The notes beneath the pieces were generated by a model that did no database searches, was not told the origin of the DNA, and saw nothing but the letters and a program-made list of their open reading frames with translations. 64,000 nt of DNA from Serratia sp. Ag1. Its GTDB lineage: Bacteria > Pseudomonadota > Gammaproteobacteria > Enterobacterales > Enterobacteriaceae. The position numbers were made by a program, and so were the translations under genes. The stretch covers positions 1 to 64,000 of the forward strand of contig NZ_JQEI01000030.1 of NCBI RefSeq assembly GCF_000743355.1, written 5' to 3'. Below, piece by piece: positions 49,748 to 61,651 of this stretch (its first letter is position 1; every line of letters begins with the position of its first letter).

Positions 49748-50539
49748 TTACAAACTGGCTTGACGCTTCTTGGCCTGCTTGGCAGCATCGCTGGTTGGGT
49801 ACTGCTTGATCACCTGCTGGTAAACGGCCTTGGCTTTATCCGTCTGGCCTTTTTCCTGCATGATCACCCCAACTTTAAACATAGCGTCCGGTGATTTGGG
49901 TGACTTTGGGTAATTCTTCACCACCACCGCATAATAGTAAGCCGCATCCTCTTTTTTACCTTTGTTGTAGAACAACTGACCTAACCAATAGTTGGCATTA
50001 GGAAGGTAAGTGGACTTCGGATACTGCTTTGTGAAGGATTGAAAAGCAGAGATAGCCTGATCATACTGCTTTTTTTCCAGCGCCAATGAAACAGCCGCGT
50101 TGTAGTCGCTGTTCTCATCGCCGGTACTCGCCGGAGTCTCTGCCGCAGCAGCAGGTGCACTGCTGTCAGCGCCCGCAGATGCCGCCGTAGCCGCCGCTGC
50201 ACCACCGGCTGCAGCAGCCTGTGTGCCGCCCTGGCTGAGACTATCCATCTGCTGATAGATCTGTTTCTGACGTTCAACGACCTGATTCAGCTGATACTGA
50301 CTTTCCTGGATCTGCCCACGGAGAGTATCGATATCACGTTGATTATCAGAAAGTTGTTGCTGAAGTTGGTTTAAAAGCTGGCTCTGAGCATTACTGATGC
50401 GCTCAAGCGAAGTGACACGGTCTTCGACCGAGCCGGAGCCGACATTACTGATTGGCGCTTGGGCAGTAGCGGCCCATGGGACCGCTACGCCAACCAGTAA
50501 CGACAGACCCAACAGGTGACGTCTGAAGTTACTGTTCAT
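49748..50539 (-). CDS. cpoB: Cell division coordinator CpoB (YbgF)
   Basis: Periplasmic protein that links PBP1b-driven peptidoglycan synthesis with Tol-driven outer-membrane constriction. 263 residues (E. coli 263). Signal peptide ends near ATAQA (about residue 28); a coiled coil (about 38-95) trimerises and binds TolA; an Ala-rich linker (105-140) follows; then three TPR units from about 143 (DYNAAVSLALEKKQYDQAIS onward). It starts 9 bp after pal. Confidence 0.95.
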   Translation of the reverse strand: MNSNFRRHLLGLSLLVGVAVPWAATAQAPISNVGSGSVEDRVTSLERISNAQSQLLNQLQQQLSDNQRDIDTLRGQIQESQYQLNQVVERQKQIYQQMDSLSQGGTQAAAAGGAAAATAASAGADSSAPAAAAETPASTGDENSDYNAAVSLALEKKQYDQAISAFQSFTKQYPKSTYLPNANYWLGQLFYNKGKKEDAAYYYAVVVKNYPKSPKSPDAMFKVGVIMQEKGQTDKAKAVYQQVIKQYPTSDAAKQAKKRQASL

Positions 50540-50548
50540 GTGATTCTC

Positions 50549-51058
50549 TTAGTAAACCAGAACGGCACGACGGTTTTTAGCCCAAGCCGCTTCGTCGTGG
50601 CCCAGTACCGCTGGTTTCTCTTTACCGTAAGAAACGATAGAGATCTGGTCAGCAGAAACGCCTTTACCTTGCAGATACATTTTCACTGCGTTAGCACGAC
50701 GCTCGCCCAGTGCAATGTTGTACTCTGGTGTACCGCGCTCATCCGCGTGGCCTTCAACGGTCACTTTGTAAGACGGGTTGTTGCGCAGGAATGCAGCGTG
50801 CGCATCCAGCATCTGAGAGAACTCAGAGCTGATGTCATATTTGTCAAAACCGAAGTAAACAATGTTGTTTCTCTGCAGTTCTTGCATCTGCAGACGTGCT
50901 TGCTCTTCAGAAGACAGGTTGCTGCTGCCATTCTCCATACCGTTACCAGCACCCATACCAGACTGGTCATTATTCGCGCTTTTGTTAGAACTACAGGCCG
51001 CCACAGCCAGAACTGGCAGTGCCAGCAGTAGAGCTTTCAGCACTTTGTTCAGTTGCAT
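50549..51058 (-). CDS. pal: Peptidoglycan-associated lipoprotein Pal
   Basis: Outer-membrane lipoprotein anchoring to peptidoglycan; partner of TolB and TolA. 169 residues (E. coli 173). Lipobox LAVAACSS with Cys22; OmpA-like C-terminal domain with [20 protein letters not shown], which binds meso-diaminopimelate. It lies 44 bp after tolB. Confidence 0.97.
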   Translation of the reverse strand: MQLNKVLKALLLALPVLAVAACSSNKSANNDQSGMGAGNGMENGSSNLSSEEQARLQMQELQRNNIVYFGFDKYDISSEFSQMLDAHAAFLRNNPSYKVTVEGHADERGTPEYNIALGERRANAVKMYLQGKGVSADQISIVSYGKEKPAVLGHDEAAWAKNRRAVLVY

Positions 51059-51102
51059 TTCTTTGATCCTTTTATAGTTTGCTATACATATTTACACATG
51101 CA

Positions 51103-52395
51103 TCACAGATACGGCGACCAGGCAGGTGATTTAACCTGTCCATCAGTTGCCGGAAGACGCGCTTTAAAACGTCCATCAGTCGATACCAACTGCAGGACTG
51201 AGCCCATACCTTGCGTGGAGCTATAGATCACCATAGTACCGTTTGGTGCGATACTCGGCGTTTCGTCCAGTTGCGTGTTCGTTAATACCTGAACAGCTCC
51301 AGAAGTCAGATCTTGTTTGGCAATATGCTGAGAACCACTGTTAGAACTCACCATCACCAGGAACTTGCCGTCCGGGCTCACGTCAGAGTTCTGATTCTGA
51401 GAACCTTCCCAGGTCAGACGCTGTGGTGCCCCACCGTTTGCATTGATTTTGTAAATTTGCGGGCGGCCACCCTGATCGGAGGTATATGCCAGAGACTGGC
51501 TATCCGGGAACCAGCTCGGTTCGGTGTTGTTGCTGCGGCCATCGGTAATCTGGCTGATCTGGCCAGAAGCCAGATTCATCACATACAGATGCAGGCTGCC
51601 ACTCTTCGATAAAGCAAAGGCTAAACGAGTGCCATCGGGTGAGAATGCCGGTGCCCCGTTGTGACGCGGGAAGGAAGCCACCTGACGCACAGAACCATTG
51701 GACAGCGTCTGGATAACCAGTGCCGAACTACCGCTTTCAAAGGTCACGTAAGCCAGCTTGCTGCCGTCTGGTGACCAGGCTGGTGACATCAGTGGCTCTG
51801 GTGAACGGTGTACGACAAACTGGTTATAGCCGTCATAGTCTGATACGCGCAGTTCATACGGGAATTGCCCACCGTTGGTCTGCACCACATAAGCGATACG
51901 GGTACGGAAAGCCCCTTTGATACCGGTCAGCTTTTCAAACACTTCATCACTGGCGGTGTGGGCAGAGTAACGCAACCACTGTTTGGTGACCTTGTACTGA
52001 TTCTGCGCCAAAATGGTACCTGGAGCCCCTGAAGTATCCACCAACTGGTAGGAAACCAGATAGCTGCCATCAGCACCGGGCTGCACTTGGCCGACAACCA
52101 CGGCGTCGATACCCAATGCAGTCCAAGCCGCCGGTGTTACCTCAGAAGCCGTGGCCGGTTGCTGCGGCATACGTGCTGCATCAATCGGGTTGAATTTGCC
52201 GCTGTTGCGCAGATCTGCGCCGACAATTTGACCGATATCTTCCGGTGGCGTGCCTGGGCCCGCCCACTTAAATGGCACCACGCCAATCGGGCGAGCGGAG
52301 TCGACCCCTTGGGTGATTTCAATGCGAACTTCCGCGTGCAGCACGGATGCCCACAGGACTAACAAACCTAACATTACTCGAAATGCCTGCTTCAT
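51103..52395 (-). CDS. tolB: Tol-Pal periplasmic protein TolB
   Basis: 430 residues, equal to E. coli TolB. Signal peptide ([21 protein letters not shown]), an N-terminal alpha/beta domain starting EVRIEITQG that includes the TolA-contacting N-terminus, then a six-bladed beta-propeller with repeated SPDG-type blade motifs ([33 protein letters not shown]). Start 52395 follows GGGAG; an upstream in-frame codon is less suitable. The tolA-tolB gap of 253 bp is longer than in E. coli and may hold a second promoter. Confidence 0.96.
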   Translation of the reverse strand: MKQAFRVMLGLLVLWASVLHAEVRIEITQGVDSARPIGVVPFKWAGPGTPPEDIGQIVGADLRNSGKFNPIDAARMPQQPATASEVTPAAWTALGIDAVVVGQVQPGADGSYLVSYQLVDTSGAPGTILAQNQYKVTKQWLRYSAHTASDEVFEKLTGIKGAFRTRIAYVVQTNGGQFPYELRVSDYDGYNQFVVHRSPEPLMSPAWSPDGSKLAYVTFESGSSALVIQTLSNGSVRQVASFPRHNGAPAFSPDGTRLAFALSKSGSLHLYVMNLASGQISQITDGRSNNTEPSWFPDSQSLAYTSDQGGRPQIYKINANGGAPQRLTWEGSQNQNSDVSPDGKFLVMVSSNSGSQHIAKQDLTSGAVQVLTNTQLDETPSIAPNGTMVIYSSTQGMGSVLQLVSTDGRFKARLPATDGQVKSPAWSPYL

Positions 52396-52648
52396 CTCAT
52401 CTCCCATATCCAGGCGGGATGCCCGCGATAAATTAGCAGAATTTTAACAAACCAACGCAAACAAAACTACGTTTACCCAGAAAATCTCGAATTTTCAGCG
52501 AACAACGCTGCAAACTGCAAGATAATGGGTAAGATCCCTGTTGGTTACCTTAGTACGTCCTTGCATTTTACTCAGTTAAAACAACCAGTACTGCGGTTTG
52601 AATATGAGAGGAGCCATTTCTCTCCACCATACACGTCCAGTCCTGTAA

Positions 52649-53848
52649 CTACTTAGGATTAAAGTCAATGGGGGCATTTTTAAATGCCTCATAAACTTCT
52701 TTACTCGGCGGTTTTGGTATTTTCGCCTGTCTAGCCGCTGCTAGAGCTGCCTGGCAAAGCGCAGGATCGCCACCTTCAACTTTCGCATCAATCAAGAGAC
52801 CATCCGGAGCAAGTTTGATTCTCAATCTACAAGTGCGCCCCTTGTATGAAGTCCAGTCATAAAATTTGTTCTGTATTGAATTCTGTATCTGGCTACCATA
52901 GCTATCCAAATCGGCACCACTAGCTCCTGCGGTCTTGGCATTGCCTTGACCTGCCGGTTTACCATCGCCTTTAGCCTTGGCACCGGCTTTCGGCGCATTT
53001 TTGCCATCTGCCAAACCACCAAACAGATCATCGACTTCAGCAGACTGCTTCGCTGCCTCAGCCGCCGCCTTCTTCTTGGCATCCGCCGCTTTTTTAGCTT
53101 CCGCAGCCTTCTCAGCAGCGGCAGCCTTTTTCGCTTCTTCCGCCGCCGCTTTCTTCTCGGCTTCAGCAGCGGCCTTTTTCTCCGCCGCCTCAGCGGCTTT
53201 CTGTGCCGCAGCAGCCTCAGCCTCTTTCTTCGCCTCTTCTGCCTGCTTTTTGGCAGCGGCAGCAGCGGCGGCCTCTTTCTTGGCTTCTGCCTCGGCTTTC
53301 TTCTGCGCCTCTGCCTGGGCTTTGGCTATTTTATCTGCCTCGGCTTTGGCTTTTGCTGCAGCCTGCTCAGCGGCTTTCTGCTGTTCTTTCGCCTTAGCCG
53401 CTGCAAGTTCTGCTGCTTTCTGCTGTTCAGCCGCCTGTTGCTGCTGTTCGGCAGCCTTTTTCTGCTGCTCAGCCTGTGCTTTTGCATCCTGTGCTGCTTT
53501 TTCCTGCGCAGCCAAGCGTGCCTGTTCAAGCTCTTTCAAACGCTGTTGTTCCACAGCCTGTTTCTGCTGCAGTTCTTCCGCCTGCTGCTCCGCCTTCTTC
53601 TGGCGTTGCTTTTCGGCACGCTGCGCATCATTGCTTTGCTGTTGTTGGCGATTATATTGCTCCACCACCGCCCCAGGATCGACCATCACGGCACCGACCA
53701 CGGAACCGTCGCCGCCACCGCCAGCGCTCATTTCAGCGTTTTCGTGCAGCGATCCCCAAATCAACAGGGCAATCAATATGATGTGCAGAACCACCGAAAC
53801 AATAACGGCGCGGTTCAGCTTATCGTTTTGCTCAGTTGCCTTTACCAA
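52649..53848 (-). CDS. tolA: Cell-envelope integrity protein TolA
   Basis: Inner-membrane protein that spans the periplasm and transmits proton-motive force from TolQR to Pal. 399 residues (E. coli 421). One membrane helix at about 13-34 (AVIVSVVLHIILIALLIWGS), then a very long Ala/Lys/Glu/Gln helical domain II (about 65-275) made of AAAEAEKKA-like units, and the globular domain III (about 305-399) with CRLRIKLAPDG and the two conserved cysteines. Domain II length varies between species. Long opposite-strand frames here are composition artefacts. Confidence 0.96.
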   Translation of the reverse strand: MVKATEQNDKLNRAVIVSVVLHIILIALLIWGSLHENAEMSAGGGGDGSVVGAVMVDPGAVVEQYNRQQQQSNDAQRAEKQRQKKAEQQAEELQQKQAVEQQRLKELEQARLAAQEKAAQDAKAQAEQQKKAAEQQQQAAEQQKAAELAAAKAKEQQKAAEQAAAKAKAEADKIAKAQAEAQKKAEAEAKKEAAAAAAAKKQAEEAKKEAEAAAAQKAAEAAEKKAAAEAEKKAAAEEAKKAAAAEKAAEAKKAADAKKKAAAEAAKQSAEVDDLFGGLADGKNAPKAGAKAKGDGKPAGQGNAKTAGASGADLDSYGSQIQNSIQNKFYDWTSYKGRTCRLRIKLAPDGLLIDAKVEGGDPALCQAALAAARQAKIPKPPSKEVYEAFKNAPIDFNPK

Positions 53849-53879
53849 AATAGAGTCCCAAAAACTGGTGCTTAAACGG

Positions 53880-53902
53880 GGTTTCTGCTGATTGCAGAAA
53901 CC
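53880..53902 (-). repeat. Hairpin between tolR and tolA
   Basis: GGTTTCTGC-tgatt-GCAGAAACC lies in the 75-bp spacer downstream of tolR. It could reduce read-through or stabilise the tolQR part of the message. Confidence 0.6.
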
Positions 53903-53923
53903 GGGTTGCCTCTCACCTTGCGG

Positions 53924-54352
53924 TTAGATTGGCTGGGTCATCAGCCCCACGGAAGCGACGCCCGCCTGATGGAGAATATTCAATGCCTTGATAATCTCAT
54001 CATAGGGTACTTCCTTTGCCCCACCGATCAAAAAGACCGTCTTCGGGTTAGCCGCCAAACGCGACCGGGCTTCAGCCGCAACCTGCTCAGGCGGCAACAG
54101 CTCCATACGATTATGATCCGCCACCAAGGTATATTGGCCGACACCGGAAACCTCCAGAATCACTGGCGGATTATCATCGCTGGATACCGTTTTGGAATCT
54201 GTCGCATCAGGCAAATCAACTTCAACGCTTTGAGTGATAATTGGAGCCGTTGCCATAAAAATCAGTAACAGCACCAACAGCACATCCAGCAACGGAACGA
54301 TGTTGATTTCTGACTTCAGCTCACGACGGCTACGACCACGAACTTTCGCCAT
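53924..54352 (-). CDS. tolR: Tol-Pal proton channel subunit TolR
   Basis: ExbD-like protein forming the Tol motor with TolQ. 142 residues, as in E. coli. The single membrane helix IVPLLDVLLVLLLIFMAT (about 18-36) carries the essential Asp23; the periplasmic domain binds peptidoglycan. It lies 12 bp after tolQ. Confidence 0.97.
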   Translation of the reverse strand: MAKVRGRSRRELKSEINIVPLLDVLLVLLLIFMATAPIITQSVEVDLPDATDSKTVSSDDNPPVILEVSGVGQYTLVADHNRMELLPPEQVAAEARSRLAANPKTVFLIGGAKEVPYDEIIKALNILHQAGVASVGLMTQPI

Positions 54353-54364
54353 GCTACCTCCTAC

Positions 54365-55449
<1,085 letters not shown>

Positions 55450-55569
55450 GATACTTCCAAGCCAATGCAATTTAACGTTGCTACTATACGCAAGACGGAT
55501 CGGGTTGGGAATGGGTGACAGGAATAATTATGGGCCTGAATGGCCCATAACATGCGGATATGCTGCAGA

Positions 55570-55866
55570 TTATAAAGAAACGTAAAGTAATCCTGCGGCC
55601 AGAATTACTATTGCAGGCAATGGCGCGAAAAATGCTCGCCAGAACACATTCTGGGGCCGAAAACCGACGCCGTGAACCATGCCCGCACATACCGCCCATA
55701 TCAGCAGGATCCCCTGCCATATTTCCAGTGAGCTGGTACGCGCCGCAAAACGGCTGGGATCCCAGAAAATACAACCCGCTAAAATCAGCGCCAGTATCAA
55801 TGAAAGGGCCCGAATGGGGCCCTTGTCAGTGATAGCGTTCAGCTTGTCAGAAAGCGATGAACTCAT
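55570..55866 (-). CDS. ybgE: Cyd operon protein YbgE
   Basis: 98-residue inner-membrane protein (E. coli 97) with three hydrophobic segments (about 18-36, 45-65, 72-95). It is always found at the end of cydABX; its function is unknown. The ATG overlaps the cydX stop (TAATG), so its translation is coupled to cydX. Confidence 0.93.
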   Translation of the reverse strand: MSSSLSDKLNAITDKGPIRALSLILALILAGCIFWDPSRFAARTSSLEIWQGILLIWAVCAGMVHGVGFRPQNVFWRAFFAPLPAIVILAAGLLYVSL

Positions 55867-55979
55867 TACTTACTGTCTTGCTGTGCTTTTGAATCTTCAC
55901 TGTGCTCAAGTGCCAGAGCCGTAATGATACCGAAGGCGCAGGCAAGAAGCGTTCCGAGGATCCAGGCAAAATACCACAT
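55866..55979 (-). CDS. cydX: Cytochrome bd-I small subunit CydX
   Basis: 37-residue membrane protein. It starts MWYFAWILGTLLACAFGIIT, matching E. coli CydX except for two conservative changes in that stretch, and continues with the conserved Glu in ALALEHSED. CydX is required for stable, active CydAB. It lies 17 bp after cydB. Confidence 0.97.
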   Translation of the reverse strand: MWYFAWILGTLLACAFGIITALALEHSEDSKAQQDSK

Positions 55980-55996
55980 GGTTTAGCTCCTTTTGC

Positions 55997-57136
55997 TTAG
56001 TACAGTGAATGCTTGTTGTTTTCGATGAACTGCTTATCCAAGCGCCCAAACATTTTGTAGTACGACCAGCAGGTGTACGCCAGAACGATTGGCACGAAGA
56101 TAATCGCCACAATAGTCATCACTTTCAACGTCAGCAGGCTAGAAGTCGCATCCCACATGGTCAAACTAACGTTAGGCACGGTGCTTGAAGGCATCACAAA
56201 CGGGAACATAGTGACCCCGGCCGTCAAGATCACACAGGCAATCGTCAGCGATGAGGTCAGGAATGCCCATGCCCCTTTCTCCAGGCGGGAGAACAGGACA
56301 GTAAACAACGGCAGAACCACACCCAGCGCCGGTAGCGCCCACAGAATTGGATATTTGTTGTAGTTGATCAGCCAAGCACCCGCTTGATGAGCCACTTCTT
56401 TACGCAACGGGTTGGACTCCGCCGCAGTATCCAGAACCGAGGTCACCACAAAGCCATCAATCCCTTTCACCAGCCAGATACCCGCCAACAGGAAGCAGAC
56501 AGCCATCACCAAAGTCGCGACCTGTGCCGCAGCGCGTGAACGCAGGTGCAGTTCACCTGTGGTACGCATCTGCAGATAAGTTGCCCCCTGGCTGACCAGC
56601 ATCGTCAGGCTGACAATACCTGCCAACAGTGCGAACGGATTCAGCAGTTGGAAGAAATTGCCGGTGTAGAACAGGCGCATGTATTCATTAATGTGGAACG
56701 GTACCCCTTGCAGCAGGTTACCAAACGCCACACCGAATACCACCGCAGGCACAAAGCTGCCGATGAAAATGCCCCAATCCCACATATTACGCCAGCGGCT
56801 ATTCTCCAGCTTCGAACGGTAGTCAAAACCGATCGGACGGAAGAACAACGCAGCCAACACCAGGATCATGGCGATATAGAAGCCTGAAAACGCGGCAGCA
56901 TAAACCATCGGCCAGGCAGCAAACAGCGCCCCCCCGGCAGTGATCAGCCACACCTGGTTACCGTCCCAGTGCGGAGCGATAGAGTTGATCATTACCCGGC
57001 GTTCGGTATCGTTTTTAGTCAATACAGGCATCAGGATACCGACACCCATATCAAAACCATCCGTTACCGCGAAGCCGATCAGCAATACGCCAACCAGAAC
57101 CCACCAGATAAATCGTAGTACTTCATAGTCAAACAT
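55997..57136 (-). CDS. cydB: Cytochrome bd-I oxidase subunit II CydB
   Basis: 379 residues, as in E. coli, with nine predicted membrane helices. MFDYEVLRFIWWVLVGVLLIGF and TDGFDMGVG at the N-terminus are signature regions; the Asp of GFDMG is near the proton path. Partner of CydA in the high-affinity quinol oxidase. It lies 14 bp after cydA. Confidence 0.97.
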   Translation of the reverse strand: MFDYEVLRFIWWVLVGVLLIGFAVTDGFDMGVGILMPVLTKNDTERRVMINSIAPHWDGNQVWLITAGGALFAAWPMVYAAAFSGFYIAMILVLAALFFRPIGFDYRSKLENSRWRNMWDWGIFIGSFVPAVVFGVAFGNLLQGVPFHINEYMRLFYTGNFFQLLNPFALLAGIVSLTMLVSQGATYLQMRTTGELHLRSRAAAQVATLVMAVCFLLAGIWLVKGIDGFVVTSVLDTAAESNPLRKEVAHQAGAWLINYNKYPILWALPALGVVLPLFTVLFSRLEKGAWAFLTSSLTIACVILTAGVTMFPFVMPSSTVPNVSLTMWDATSSLLTLKVMTIVAIIFVPIVLAYTCWSYYKMFGRLDKQFIENNKHSLY

Positions 57137-57150
57137 AAGTGGACTCCTGT

Positions 57151-58722
57151 TTAGCGCGCTGCTTCCTGCACGGCGGCAGTCGGTTGTTCAAAATGATAGC
57201 GGCCAGTTTTCAGGCTGCTTGGCCCCAGACGCGCAAACTTGAACATCAGGTACATTTCGGCCACCAGGAACAGGGTGTACAAGCCGCAAATCAGCCCCAT
57301 CGAGAACAGGATATCGCCTGCAGTCAACGAAGAAGTGGCTACTGCTGTTGGCAGCACCTCACCGATTGCCCACGGCTGACGACCATACTCAGCGACAAAC
57401 CAACCGGCCTCTACTGCAATCCAAGGCAATGGAATGCCATACAGCGCTGCACGATGTAACCATTTCTTCTCGCCAATACGGCCACGCAATACGCTCCAGA
57501 ACGACATGCCGATGATGAACAGCATGATCACGCCGCAAGCCACCATGATACGGAACGAGAAATACAGCGGAGCAACACGCGGAATCGAGTCGTTAGTTGC
57601 CTGTTGGATCTGCTCTTCTGTCGCGTCAGTCACGTTTTCGGTATAACGCTTCAGCAACAGGCCATAGCCCAAGTCCTGCTTGATATTATTGAATTCTGTG
57701 CGTACAGCAGGATCGGTATTGCCACCACGCAGGCTTTCCAGCAACTGGTATGCCTTCATACCGTTACGGATACGAACCTGGTGCTGCGCCATCAAATCCC
57801 GCAAGCCAATAACCGGGGTATCAAAGGAGCGGGTAGCAATCAGGCCGAGTGCCCATGGGATTTGAATCGCAAAGGAGTTCTCCATTCGCTCCTGATTCGG
57901 TATACCGAACAGAGTAAATGCCGCTGGAGCAGGTTGAGTATCCCATTCGGCCTCAATGGCAGCCAGTTTGGTTCTCTGCACGTCACCCATTTCGTAACCA
58001 GATTCATCACCCAGCACGATAACGGAAAGAATCGCAGCCATACCAAAGCTGGCAGCAATCGCAAAAGAACGCTTGGCAAATGCGATATCACGGCCTTTCA
58101 GCAGATAGTAAGAACTGACACCAAGAATGAACATGGCACCGGTGGTATAACCTGAAGCCACGGTGTGAACAAACTTCACCTGTGCAACCGGGTTCAACAC
58201 CAGTTGGGAGAAGCTGACCATCTCCATACGCATGGTTTCGAAGTTGAAGTCAGAAGCGATCGGGTTCTGCATCCAACCGTTGGCAACCAAAATCCACAAA
58301 GCAGACAGGTTTGAGCCAAGAGCGACAAACCAGGTTACCGTCAGGTGCTGTACCTTGCTCAGGCGATCCCAGCCGAAGAAGAACAGACCTACCAGCGTTG
58401 ACTCGAGGAAGAACGCCATCAGACCTTCGATAGCCAACGGGGCCCCGAAGATATCACCGACGTAGTGAGAGAAATATGACCAGTTAGTCCCGAACTGAAA
58501 CTCCATGGTCAAACCGGTGGCCACACCCAGAGCGAAGTTAATTGCAAATAACTTGCCCCAGAATTTGGTCATATCTTTATAAATTTGTTTGCCGGACAGC
58601 ACATATACCGTTTCCATAATTGCTAACAAAAACGCCATACCCAGCGTTAATGGAACAAATAGAAAATGATACATAGCTGTTAAAGCAAACTGTAAGCGCG
58701 ACAGTTCGACAATATCAAACAT
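57151..58722 (-). CDS. cydA: Cytochrome bd-I oxidase subunit I CydA
   Basis: 523 residues (E. coli 522); binds hemes b558, b595 and d and oxidises ubiquinol. [22 protein letters not shown] includes the His19 heme ligand; the long Q-loop lies around residues 240-380; [13 protein letters not shown] and the [10 protein letters not shown] tail are conserved. AAGGAG is well placed before the ATG. The operon is cydABX-ybgE. Confidence 0.97.
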   Translation of the reverse strand: MFDIVELSRLQFALTAMYHFLFVPLTLGMAFLLAIMETVYVLSGKQIYKDMTKFWGKLFAINFALGVATGLTMEFQFGTNWSYFSHYVGDIFGAPLAIEGLMAFFLESTLVGLFFFGWDRLSKVQHLTVTWFVALGSNLSALWILVANGWMQNPIASDFNFETMRMEMVSFSQLVLNPVAQVKFVHTVASGYTTGAMFILGVSSYYLLKGRDIAFAKRSFAIAASFGMAAILSVIVLGDESGYEMGDVQRTKLAAIEAEWDTQPAPAAFTLFGIPNQERMENSFAIQIPWALGLIATRSFDTPVIGLRDLMAQHQVRIRNGMKAYQLLESLRGGNTDPAVRTEFNNIKQDLGYGLLLKRYTENVTDATEEQIQQATNDSIPRVAPLYFSFRIMVACGVIMLFIIGMSFWSVLRGRIGEKKWLHRAALYGIPLPWIAVEAGWFVAEYGRQPWAIGEVLPTAVATSSLTAGDILFSMGLICGLYTLFLVAEMYLMFKFARLGPSSLKTGRYHFEQPTAAVQEAAR

Positions 58723-59372
58723 CTTGACTCCTTGCTCCTCGCAGGAAGACTCCGACTTGCGGTTATCGGTATGACTCCGTGAAGAGTATCCGGTAACGCC
58801 CCGCAGTGAATGCCCTTAAAAACAACAAATTTGATCCCGTCTGCCCACTTTCAATCGCACATTCACTGCCAGACCCTAGTAGCTGGGAGTCAAACATACC
58901 GATGAAAACCGACAGCGGATAACAAATGCAACAAGACTTACCATCCCTAATTACACAATGGCATGATACTCGCCAAATCCCATACAATAAATAGGTTTTT
59001 ACGTGACATGGCTTAGACTTTTGGCGACAGGTCAAAAAGAAGCCTAAAGAGGTATTCAAGCTTATTTTGATCCAGAACAATTTAAGCCTATCTGCATATT
59101 ATTTCCAGATTCTATTGCGTATTTTCACGTAACTTTCCTGCTGCTATGTTGCGTAATAGTTTAATTGTTTTTTATTGATACTTTTGTGTTAAATAAATGT
59201 AATTTAAAATAATCATCGCTGTGTTAATTGAGGATAATCATTCGAGATATATTAACTTTTTATTTCCAATAATTAATTGCAGTGATTTAACTCACAAATT
59301 GACTTGCAACTTATTAATCATAGACCATATTGAGAGATTGATCGCAAATCATGTAAATATAGGAGAATGGCT
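58723..59372. promoter_or_regulatory. cydA upstream regulatory region
   Basis: About 650 bp with no substantial gene. The part right of 59040 is very AT-rich. GTTAAATAAATGTAA (59188-59202) matches the ArcA pattern GTTAATTAAATGTTA at 13 of 15 positions, and GTTAATTGAGGATAA (59223-59237) is a second, weaker match. Control by ArcA and FNR is expected from E. coli cydAB; exact promoters are not resolved. The E. coli mngR-mngAB genes between sucD and cydA are absent. Confidence 0.5.
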
Positions 59373-59459
59373 ATGGTAGTTACGTGGATTCAGGCCAAAA
59401 ACCGCTTTTTTGAACGCCCTGCAATCGATAGTTCAAGGGATAAAAAAGGCCACTCATAG
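59373..59459 (+). CDS. Possible 28-residue small ORF
   Basis: ATG GTA GTT begins a 28-codon frame preceded by AGGAG at the ideal seven-base spacing; a second ATG lies two codons upstream. The product starts MVVTWIQAKNRFFERPAIDS. It is oriented toward sucD and its end overlaps the sucD terminator hairpin, which argues against importance. No known family is recognised. Confidence 0.25.
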   Translation: MVVTWIQAKNRFFERPAIDSSRDKKGHS

Positions 59460-59467
59460 AGTGGCCA
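59441..59467 (-). terminator. Rho-independent terminator of the suc operon
   Basis: On the minus strand GGCCACTC-tat-GAGTGGCC followed by TTTTTT, 33 bp past the sucD stop. In E. coli this 3' UTR yields the small RNA SdhX; a similar product here is possible but not shown. Confidence 0.88.
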
Positions 59468-59499
59468 AACATGTCGAAAAACTGTTTTATCTTTAAATA

Positions 59500-60372
59500 T
59501 CAGCGATTCAAGACGGCTTTCACTGCGTCACCGATGTCAGCCAGGCTGCGCACGGTTTTGACGCCAGCAGCTTCCAGAGCCGCGAACTTCTCATCCGCAG
59601 TACCTTTACCACCAGCAATGATGGCGCCTGCGTGGCCCATACGCTTACCTTTCGGCGCAGTAACACCCGCGATATAGCCAACAACCGGCTTGGTCACGTG
59701 ATCTTTGATGTAAGCAGCCGCTTCTTCTTCAGCGCTACCGCCGATCTCACCGATCATCACAATCGCTTCAGTCTGCGGATCTTGCTGGAACATCTTCAGA
59801 ATATCGATAAAGTTAGAACCTGGAATCGGATCACCACCGATACCTACACAGGTTGACTGGCCCAAACCCGCATCGGTCGTTTGTTTTACCGCTTCATAAG
59901 TCAGCGTACCTGAACGGGAAACGATACCCACTTTGCCTGGCAGATGGATATGGCCTGGCATAATACCAATTTTACATTCACCTGGAGTGATCACGCCTGG
60001 GCAGTTAGGGCCGATCATGCGTACACTGGCTTCATCCAGCTTCACTTTCACCGTCAGCATATCCAGCGTTGGGATGCCTTCAGTAATGGTGATGATAAGC
60101 TTAATGCCTGCATCAATCGCTTCCAGGATGGAGTCTTTACAGAACGGCGCGGGAACATAGATGACCGAGGCGGTTGCACCGGTAGCTTCAACCGCTTCAC
60201 GCACAGTGTTAAACACTGGCAGGCCCAGATGCACGGTACCACCTTTACCCGGTGTAACACCGCCGACCATTTTTGTTCCATAAGCAATAGCCTGTTCAGA
60301 GTGGAATGAACCTTGGCTACCGGTGAAACCCTGGCAAATGACTTTGGTGTTCTTATCAATTAAAATGGACAT
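59500..60372 (-). CDS. sucD: Succinyl-CoA synthetase alpha subunit SucD
   Basis: 290 residues (E. coli 289). CoA-binding N-terminal Rossmann domain with [15 protein letters not shown]; the phosphorylated histidine is in the [14 protein letters not shown] loop (about 245). It makes ATP or GTP from succinyl-CoA with SucC. The start overlaps the sucC stop by one base (TAATG). Confidence 0.97.
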   Translation of the reverse strand: MSILIDKNTKVICQGFTGSQGSFHSEQAIAYGTKMVGGVTPGKGGTVHLGLPVFNTVREAVEATGATASVIYVPAPFCKDSILEAIDAGIKLIITITEGIPTLDMLTVKVKLDEASVRMIGPNCPGVITPGECKIGIMPGHIHLPGKVGIVSRSGTLTYEAVKQTTDAGLGQSTCVGIGGDPIPGSNFIDILKMFQQDPQTEAIVMIGEIGGSAEEEAAAYIKDHVTKPVVGYIAGVTAPKGKRMGHAGAIIAGGKGTADEKFAALEAAGVKTVRSLADIGDAVKAVLNR

Positions 60373-61538
60373 TATTTCCCCTCCACTGCCGCAACAACTT
60401 GCTGAGCCGCATCTGTCAGGCTGGTCGCAGCAATGATATTCAAACCGCTGTCTGCCAGTTTCTTGGCACCCAGTTCGGCATTGTTCCCTTCCAGACGCAC
60501 GACTACCGGGACGTTAACCCCAACTTCAGCAACGGCGCCAATGATACCGTCGGCGATCAGATCGCAACGCACGATACCACCAAAAATATTCACCAGAACC
60601 GCTTTCACTTTGTCATCGGACAGAATGATTTTGAATGCTTCGGTCACGCGCTCTTTGGTTGCACCACCGCCCACATCCAGGAAGTTGGCAGGTTCACCAC
60701 CGTGCAGTTTTACGATGTCCATAGTGCCCATCGCCAGACCAGCACCGTTGACCATGCAACCGATATTGCCGTCGAGAGCCACGTAGTTTAGCTCCCATTG
60801 AGCCGCACGGGATTCACGCTCATCTTCCTGAGACGGATCGCGCATTTCGCGCAGTTCAGGCTGGCGGAACAAAGCATTGCCATCCGCACCCAATTTACCA
60901 TCCAGGCAAATCAGGTCACCCTGCTTGGTGATCACCAACGGGTTGATCTCAACCATCGCCAAGTCGCGCTCCAGGAACAGTGTTGCCAGACCCATAAAGA
61001 TCTTGGCAAACTGATTGACTTGCTTGCCGGTCAACCCCAGTTTGAACGCCAGCTCGCGCCCTTGGTAAGGCTGTGGCCCTGCCAGTGGATCGATGACCAT
61101 TTTGTGAATCAATTCCGGCGTTTCTTCCGCAACTTTTTCAATCTCGACGCCACCTTCAGTGGATGCCATGAACACCACGCGACGGCTCGCACGGTCAACG
61201 ACAGCACCCAAATACAACTCTTTGTCGATATCCGTTGCTGCTTCCACCAGAATCTGGTGCACCGGCTGACCCAATGCATCAGTCTGATAAGTCACCAGAC
61301 GTTTACCCAACCAGGCTTCAGCAAAAGCACGAATGTCTTCTTTGCTGTTAACAACTTTAACACCGCCAGCTTTACCGCGGCCACCAGCATGAACCTGACA
61401 TTTCACCACCCACGGGCCGGAGCCGATTTTAGAGGCGGCTTCTTCTGCTTCACGCGGTGTAGTACAGGCGTAACCGGTTGGTGCCGGCATACCATACCGA
61501 GCAAACAGTTGTTTTGCCTGATATTCGTGTAAATTCAT
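60372..61538 (-). CDS. sucC: Succinyl-CoA synthetase beta subunit SucC
   Basis: 388 residues, as in E. coli. Starts [20 protein letters not shown]; the ATP-grasp region spans residues 10-240, with VEINPLVI and [25 protein letters not shown] lies in the C-terminal ligase-CoA domain. It forms the nucleotide-specific subunit. Separated from sucB by 113 bp with a hairpin. Confidence 0.97.
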   Translation of the reverse strand: MNLHEYQAKQLFARYGMPAPTGYACTTPREAEEAASKIGSGPWVVKCQVHAGGRGKAGGVKVVNSKEDIRAFAEAWLGKRLVTYQTDALGQPVHQILVEAATDIDKELYLGAVVDRASRRVVFMASTEGGVEIEKVAEETPELIHKMVIDPLAGPQPYQGRELAFKLGLTGKQVNQFAKIFMGLATLFLERDLAMVEINPLVITKQGDLICLDGKLGADGNALFRQPELREMRDPSQEDERESRAAQWELNYVALDGNIGCMVNGAGLAMGTMDIVKLHGGEPANFLDVGGGATKERVTEAFKIILSDDKVKAVLVNIFGGIVRCDLIADGIIGAVAEVGVNVPVVVRLEGNNAELGAKKLADSGLNIIAATSLTDAAQQVVAAVEGK

Positions 61539-61620
61539 GATGTTCTATCCATTCAGGTCTGAAAAGTTTTAGCCTGTCACCTTCAAACAATCTCAGTACA
61601 GGCCACATAGCACAGAGTTT

Positions 61621-61642
61621 AGGTGCGGTAATTACCGCACCT
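61621..61642 (-). repeat. Perfect palindrome between sucB and sucC
   Basis: AGGTGCGGTAATTACCGCAC plus CT, a 22-bp perfect palindrome, 9 bp after the sucB stop. As RNA it forms a strong hairpin that may separate sucAB and sucCD message stability. Confidence 0.7.
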
Positions 61643-61651
61643 TGGCAGGGA

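Noticed and set aside
52946-53891. Two 300-codon frames opposite tolA, one Ala/Ser/Cys-rich and one Leu/Phe/Arg-rich
   Set aside because: Produced by the repetitive Ala/Lys/Glu codons of TolA domain II; no independent evidence.
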